Source: Glomus cerebriforme (lineage: Eukaryota; Glomeromycota; Glomeromycetes; Glomerales; Glomeraceae). Taken from it: a stretch of 12,188 nucleotides of DNA. Shown piece after piece: positions 8,788 through 12,188 of this stretch; the first letter of the stretch is position 1, and each line of letters opens with the position of its first letter. A program made the translations under genes and the position numbers. The notes under the pieces are model-generated. The model saw nothing but the letters and a program-made list of their open reading frames with translations. It was not told the origin of the DNA and made no database searches. Location of the stretch: positions 327,247 to 339,434 of the forward strand of contig QKYT01000017.1 in assembly GCA_003550305.1 (NCBI GenBank), in the 5' to 3' direction.

Positions 8788-8843
8788 GAAGTTGGATCAT
8801 CCTTATAAATAAAAAAATATATATATTTAATCTTTTGATATAT

Positions 8844-9990
8844 ATTTTTTTAGGGACATTGGCTTTTTCAATGCGGATTTCGACCTTATTAGGTAAGTAA
8901 TTCTTTGATATTTAGTTCTGATTTAGGAATAATTCATGAGCGCGAAATTTCTATAATCTTCAATTTTTACTTTATTGGGTTAGGAGTTGAGTACCAAAAA
9001 TGAACACCCATGGATTAACCCCATAGCCTTTTATAAAATACTTGTCTTCAGCTTGGACTTAATTTAAACATGAATTTTGGCTTATCAGGTAAGTAATTGA
9101 ATCTATTTTTTTTATTTATTTCTGATTTAGGGACGAAACTAACATTCTTTCCTTTCTTCTTTTTCAGGGACGTCTTTTTGGCTTGAACTTCATTTTTCAG
9201 CGCGGATTTGGCTTATTAGGTAAGTTATATTTCCTTTGAAGTGTTTTTTTTATTTATTTCTGATTAGGAACGATACTAACGTTTCATTCCTTTCTTTTTT
9301 TTAGAGAGGATAAATTTCGGCTTGGACTTCATTCTTTAATGCTGATTTTTGTCTTGGCTAGGTAAGTGATGCTTCCTTTGATTTTTCTTTTTTATTAGTC
9401 TGATTTAGGAGCACTATTAACGATCTTTTCCTTTAGAGACAGATTCTTGGCTTGGATCAATACAGATTTAGCTTAGTTAGGTAGGTGATGCTTTTATAAT
9501 TTTGATTTCTGAATTAGATATGTTAGTAACATTCCTTCATTTCTTTTCTAGGGACAGCCTATTGAGTAGATTTCGGCTCAGATCAACGTGAAAATTGGCT
9601 TGATTAAGGTAGGTGATAATTTTTGTGGTTTGTAATCTTTGATTTAGGAACGTTAATAATGTTCCTTTTCTTTCCTTTTATTCCTAGGGACGATTTCTTG
9701 GCTTGGATCAATACGGAAATCAGCTTGGTTAAGTAGATGATGATTTTTGTGGTTTGTAATATCTGATTTAGGAATAACCGTTTCTCCCTTCTTTTTAAAG
9801 ATGATTTATTGGACATTGAGAAGACTTTTGAACGCTTGTATTTTGAAATGCAGATAGCATTTTCTTTTGTGTTTTTAGTGTTACATAAGTTTAATTTGGG
9901 AATGCTACTAACATTCCTTTTTTCATTTTCTCTGTTTTAGGAATATTCTTGGAAGCTTGAGTTTCATTCTTGAGTATTGGTTAAAGATAA
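8844..9990 (+). repeat. Tandem array of about nine mini intron-exon units
   Basis: Exon-like blocks, each preceded by a pyrimidine-rich tract and AG, lie at 8854-8892, 9052-9088, 9168-9219, 9305-9361, 9437-9480, 9552-9608, 9688-9732, from 9801, and 9941-9986. Donors follow at 8893, 9089, 9220 and 9362 (GTAAGT), 9481 and 9609 (GTAGGT) and 9733 (GTAGAT, weaker). Spacers of 68-85 nt contain TCTGATTTAGG (for example 9121-9131 and 9762-9772) and often a branch-point-like sequence: ACTAAC 9138-9143, TACTAAC 9274-9280 and TACTAAC 9906-9912, each 24-28 nt before the AG. The first spacer is longer (8893-9051), as if one unit had decayed. The core TTGGCTTGGAYYWNAT recurs in the blocks. Block lengths are mostly not multiples of three and contain stops, so a protein product is unlikely. 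Confidence 0.75.
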
Positions 9991-10111
9991 AGGCGAAAAA
10001 TAAATGACAAACAAATGAAAAACAATGAAAATAAAGGGACAAAGTACTACTACCAACAAAAAGAAAGACTTACTTAATTATCAACTATTTCAAAAAAGAA
10101 AACCATTTCGA

Positions 10112-10219
10112 CGGATCATCCGACGGATGAATCGGATTAATCCGTTCGGTTTCTTTGACGGATGACGGATCAGATGGATCACATGATTCTCGGATCACGA
10201 TGATGGATGATCTGCGGAT
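10112..10219 (+). repeat. Right subterminal CGGAT array
   Basis: Seven CGGAT copies and two ATCCG copies precede the right terminal repeat. Most are in the same orientation as those of the left array, so the two arrays are mainly direct rather than mirror images. Confidence 0.75.
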
Positions 10220-10228
10220 GGAACACTA
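10219..10228 (-). repeat. Right terminal inverted repeat
   Basis: TGGAACACTA is the exact reverse complement of the left end at 8666-8675. Confidence 0.85.
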
Positions 10229-10236
10229 TGGGATTC
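10229..10236 (+). repeat. Right target-site duplication TGGGATTC
   Basis: This is identical to 8658-8665, so the insertion is structurally undamaged at both junctions. Confidence 0.88.
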
Positions 10237-10924
10237 CTGCCCATCCTCTTGTAATAATTTTAAATATATTTATTTTTTAAGGAAACCCACACAAGATGAC
10301 CGTTACTTATTTTGTGAAATTCACCGCGTGGAAACAATAATTGTTCTTGATGGTATTCAAAAGGTTATCTTATGAAAGGTTATCTTATAAAATTGTAGAT
10401 ATTTTACTTTATAATTAGTATTCATTTTTAAAATATTAATAAAAACTTTTGAAAAATGTCAATAAAAAACTGAAAAATAAAAAAAAATACTGATTTTTTA
10501 ATGAAACGTAAATAATAAGTAAATTCTTTAACAATTCCGGTCAGAATTATTGTTTATGTGTCACGCAATAATACACAATTTTAAACTAATTAAACTTAGG
10601 GATAAGAAGTCGGAGGTATAGGATAACTAAATAAAGTGTATCATTGCGCCTTACATAAATTAAATATGAATGAATAATTTTTTGTGAAAAAACCTCTTTC
10701 TCTCATTTAAAGTAACCAAAGGATTGATTGATTTAATATATAATTCTATAATATAAAAATCCTATCATTATCATCAAAATTATTATACAATAAGGTACTA
10801 AAATCCAATGATAAAGTTTCTTCTTCACACACTAAAATTGATCCTAAAATCACATGCAAATCTTGTTCTACACAATATACTGTAATATAGGAAAAGAAAA
10901 ATCAGTATACTGTATAATTCTGAG
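10237..10924. other. AT-rich gene-less stretch
   Basis: The start continues the exon-like block cut by the transposon (10237-10250). A further block near 10283-10345 (from ACCCACACAAGATGACC) is richer in GC and may be exonic, but it has no extended frame. A 14-bp direct duplication AAAGGTTATCTTAT lies at 10360-10373 and 10375-10388. Nothing else is seen. Confidence 0.45.
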
Positions 10925-11170
10925 TCACGAACACACATACTAGCAACCAGAATTAGAAAGGCTGGCACGAGACTTTACAGCAAAAGACCATGCCACCAAC
11001 AGCACGTTGGTATAGTGGCTGCTAAGGAAAAGAGACAAAAGATGGCTCGTCTGGAACGAATGATAGTACCGACAACACCTTGTGGATGCCAAGAGAGCGA
11101 CTCGCTAACAAAGTCGAGCCACATGGTTCTGCCGAATAATCCCTAACAGAGTGTGCTCAATTCTAGATTT
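10925..11170. mobile_element. GC-richer insert, possible short dispersed repeat (SINE-like)
   Basis: Base composition changes abruptly from strongly AT-rich to nearly balanced and returns to AT-rich after about 11170. TTGGTATAGTGGC at 11007-11019 resembles a tRNA D-arm/A box. About 25 nt downstream, GGCTCGTCTGG (11044-11054) is a poor match to a B box. No cloverleaf can be folded from it by eye, so it is not called a tRNA. The minus strand is open for a stretch (MWLDFVSESLSWHPQGVV from about 11125), which may be chance or a fragment of a repeat-borne ORF. Alternatives are an old retroelement piece or a captured gene fragment. No flanking duplication was found. Confidence 0.35.
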
Positions 11171-11545
11171 TCGAAGCTGTATAGTGAACAAATATATATG
11201 GGCATATTGATGAGTCAAGTTATATCAGACAATATTAAACAGAGTTAATGTTATATGATCTAGAAACTTATTACTGTATTAGGATTACATCTTTCTCAAT
11301 TCAAATATATATATATTTTTTTGTTGTAATACACGTAAATCAACTCAGATGCGCAATCAAATATTAATCAAAATTTTTAATCATATTAATATCAAATCTC
11401 ATACAACCACGCACGTTCTTAAATTGTAATAAAATATTTGTCCAAATTGTCCAAATTTAACAATTTTCAGTTCTTATATTGATCGTGATGAAATCCATCA
11501 TTTAGTCACATATCGATGTAGGTGATATGTTTCTGACAAGATTTA

Positions 11546-11773
11546 TCAAGTATACAAACATAATACATTGGGCGTGTGGTCATTTACATCTAAATCATTA
11601 CAATTATTAATGTATTCAAAAATCAAAAGTCTATACATACTTTGATAATTGTCATCTGTATAGTTTGCAAATACTTTAAAATATTGAGAAATGAGAATCA
11701 ATCGCCCATCAAAAGAATTGTCGATGTTTAGAAATTGAAAATTTTGAATAATGAATTTGCGAATAAAAGGCAT
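11546..11773 (-). CDS. Orphan 75-codon ORF of unknown function
   Basis: The minus-strand frame from 11773 begins MPFIRKFIIQNFQFLNIDN, continues RLILISQYFKVFANYTDDNY and ends NDLDVNDHTPNVLCLYT. I do not recognise the family. In favour of its being a real coding fragment, the residues are varied and it lacks the long Lys/Asn/Phe runs of chance frames in this DNA. Against, it is short, has no visible partner exon, and nothing recognisable extends it beyond the stop. It could be an exon of an otherwise lost gene. It lies between the GC-rich insert and the F-box gene on the other strand. Confidence 0.25.
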   Translation of the reverse strand: MPFIRKFIIQNFQFLNIDNSFDGRLILISQYFKVFANYTDDNYQSMYRLLIFEYINNCNDLDVNDHTPNVLCLYT

Positions 11774-12010
11774 AAACTCTAGACAAGGTTGTTATGCTTG
11801 GGGGTTTTTTCTCAGATAATTATAATTTGAAATAAAAATTTTAACAATTTTTACGCTAAGTAGCACAGTAGTAGCACAATACTGGCGCAGTTCAGAAATA
11901 ATCACCCGATTTGATTAGAAATCAATTTTTGTATAACCTTATGACAATCTGTACCACAATTTTGTAACATAAAATTACTGAGAATATTAAAAAAAAAAAT
12001 AAAATAAAAA
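11774..12010 (+). promoter_or_regulatory. Upstream region of the F-box gene
   Basis: This intergenic stretch precedes ATG 12011. It has a direct repeat GTAGCACA at 11860-11867 and 11871-11878 (11-bp period) and an A-rich leader right up to the start codon (about 11989-12010). No TATA box or other named element can be fixed, so the promoter role is inferred from position only. Confidence 0.3.
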
Positions 12011-12188
12011 ATGTCTCCTCAGCTTCCCTCTGATTGTCTTAACGAAATTTTTGAATATTTAGAGCATGACANATTTACTTTACGTTCATGCTTATTAGTT
12101 AATCATCTTTGGTGTGAAGTCTCTGTTAGAATTTTATGGAGNAAAATTCGTAATTATAATACTTTAATTGCCTGTCTTCCTAAGGAAT
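12011..12188 (+). CDS. F-box protein, 5' part (runs off the window)
   Basis: ATG 12011 opens a frame of 59 codons that is still open at the window end. The first residues MSPQLPSDCLNEIFEYLEHD are an F-box start (LPxDxLxEIFxYL). They are followed by LRSCLLVNHLWCEVSVRILW, the second F-box helix with its conserved LVN-xxW-C core, then IRNYNTLIACLPKE. The F-box binds Skp1 and places the protein as a substrate adaptor in an SCF E3 ubiquitin ligase. A longer LRR-like C-terminal part is expected beyond the window. Two ambiguous codons (N at 12072 and 12142) are the only blemishes. Unlike the minus-strand F-box remnants at 2159-2980 it keeps the complete N-terminus and one frame, so it is probably a functional family member. 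The start is set by the first ATG after an A-rich leader. Confidence 0.85.
   Translation, partial: MSPQLPSDCLNEIFEYLEHDXFTLRSCLLVNHLWCEVSVRILWXKIRNYNTLIACLPKE

Larger units (their letters stand above)
8666..10228. mobile_element. Non-autonomous hAT-type DNA transposon, 1563 bp
   Basis: The ends are TAGTGTTCCA (8666-8675) and its exact complement TGGAACACTA (10219-10228), flanked by an identical 8-bp duplication TGGGATTC. The first bases TAGTG fit the YARNG rule for hAT terminal repeats, and similarity continues imperfectly inward (TCCG). Both subterminal zones are packed with CGGAT motifs, the arrangement used by hAT transposases for binding. There is no long ORF and no BED zinc finger or hATC-like segment, so movement would need a transposase from elsewhere. 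The interior is a tandem array of splice-signal-bearing units (8844-9990) followed by an A-rich arm (9985-10110). Perfect target duplications and terminal repeats suggest that insertion is more recent than the decay of the surrounding genes. Confidence 0.87.

Noticed and set aside
9604..9816. 70-codon minus-strand ORF
   Set aside because: It lies wholly within the tandem array of the transposon. Its apparent motifs are complements of repeated units, so it is not independent coding sequence.
8844..9990. CRISPR array
   Set aside because: Units are imperfect, vary in length, are rich in splice signals and lie in fungal-like DNA inside a transposon. There are no identical repeats with unique spacers.
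8666..10228. Helitron or LTR element
   Set aside because: Perfect terminal inverted repeats with 8-bp duplications do not fit Helitrons, which make no such duplication, or LTR elements, which have TG...CA ends and 4-6 bp duplications.
11001..11060. tRNA gene
   Set aside because: The A-box-like GGTATAGTGG is good, but the B box is poor and no acceptor stem or anticodon arm can be paired by eye. It is kept only as a hint of a tRNA-derived repeat.
3245..11448. Similar strings TGTAATAAAATATTT near 3248 and 11426
   Set aside because: The shared segment is short and AT-rich, and the flanks do not align. It is probably chance.

Overview
The window looks like nuclear DNA of an arbuscular mycorrhizal fungus (Glomeromycotina, Rhizophagus-like). 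It is very AT-rich, has short GT-AG introns, and carries fragments of three families greatly expanded in those fungi: tyrosine-kinase-like (TKL) protein kinases with an N-terminal zinc ribbon, TKL kinase-Sel1 repeat fusions, and divergent F-box proteins. The organism call rests on family resemblance and base composition, not on a database match.

Layout. 1-1425 (+) is a decayed TKL kinase-Sel1 gene with frameshifts, stops and a damaged intron. 1426-2158 has no gene but holds a GATTACA cluster. 2159-2980 (-) holds two head-to-tail F-box remnants. 3000-4310 has no gene. 4318-4624 (-) is the zinc-ribbon head of a second kinase. 4625-5512 has no gene. 5513-7237 (+) is a third kinase, complete in outline but dead, with several introns and a serine-rich tail. 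7408-7900 (+) is a coding-like fossil I cannot identify. 8059-8640 holds small exon-like blocks, some repeated. 8666-10228 is a non-autonomous hAT-type DNA transposon with 10-bp terminal inverted repeats, an 8-bp target duplication (TGGGATTC) and CGGAT-rich ends. 10229-10924 is AT-rich with no gene. 10925-11170 is an unusually GC-rich insert with a weak tRNA-like signal. 11546-11773 (-) is an orphan ORF. 12011-12188 (+) is the apparently intact 5' end of an F-box gene that runs off the window.

Nearly every protein-coding trace is broken; the terminal F-box gene is the only one that reads cleanly. The locus looks like a graveyard of multicopy signalling and ubiquitin-ligase adaptor genes, later hit by mobile DNA. 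No operon-like cooperation can be claimed.

The most unusual structure is the interior of the hAT-type element. It has about nine tandem units of roughly 115-140 bp. Most carry a polypyrimidine tract and AG acceptor, a 37-57 nt exon-like block, a GTAAGT/GTAGGT donor and, in several, a CTAAC-type branch-point sequence. It reads as a tandem array of miniature intron-exon cassettes carried by a transposon.
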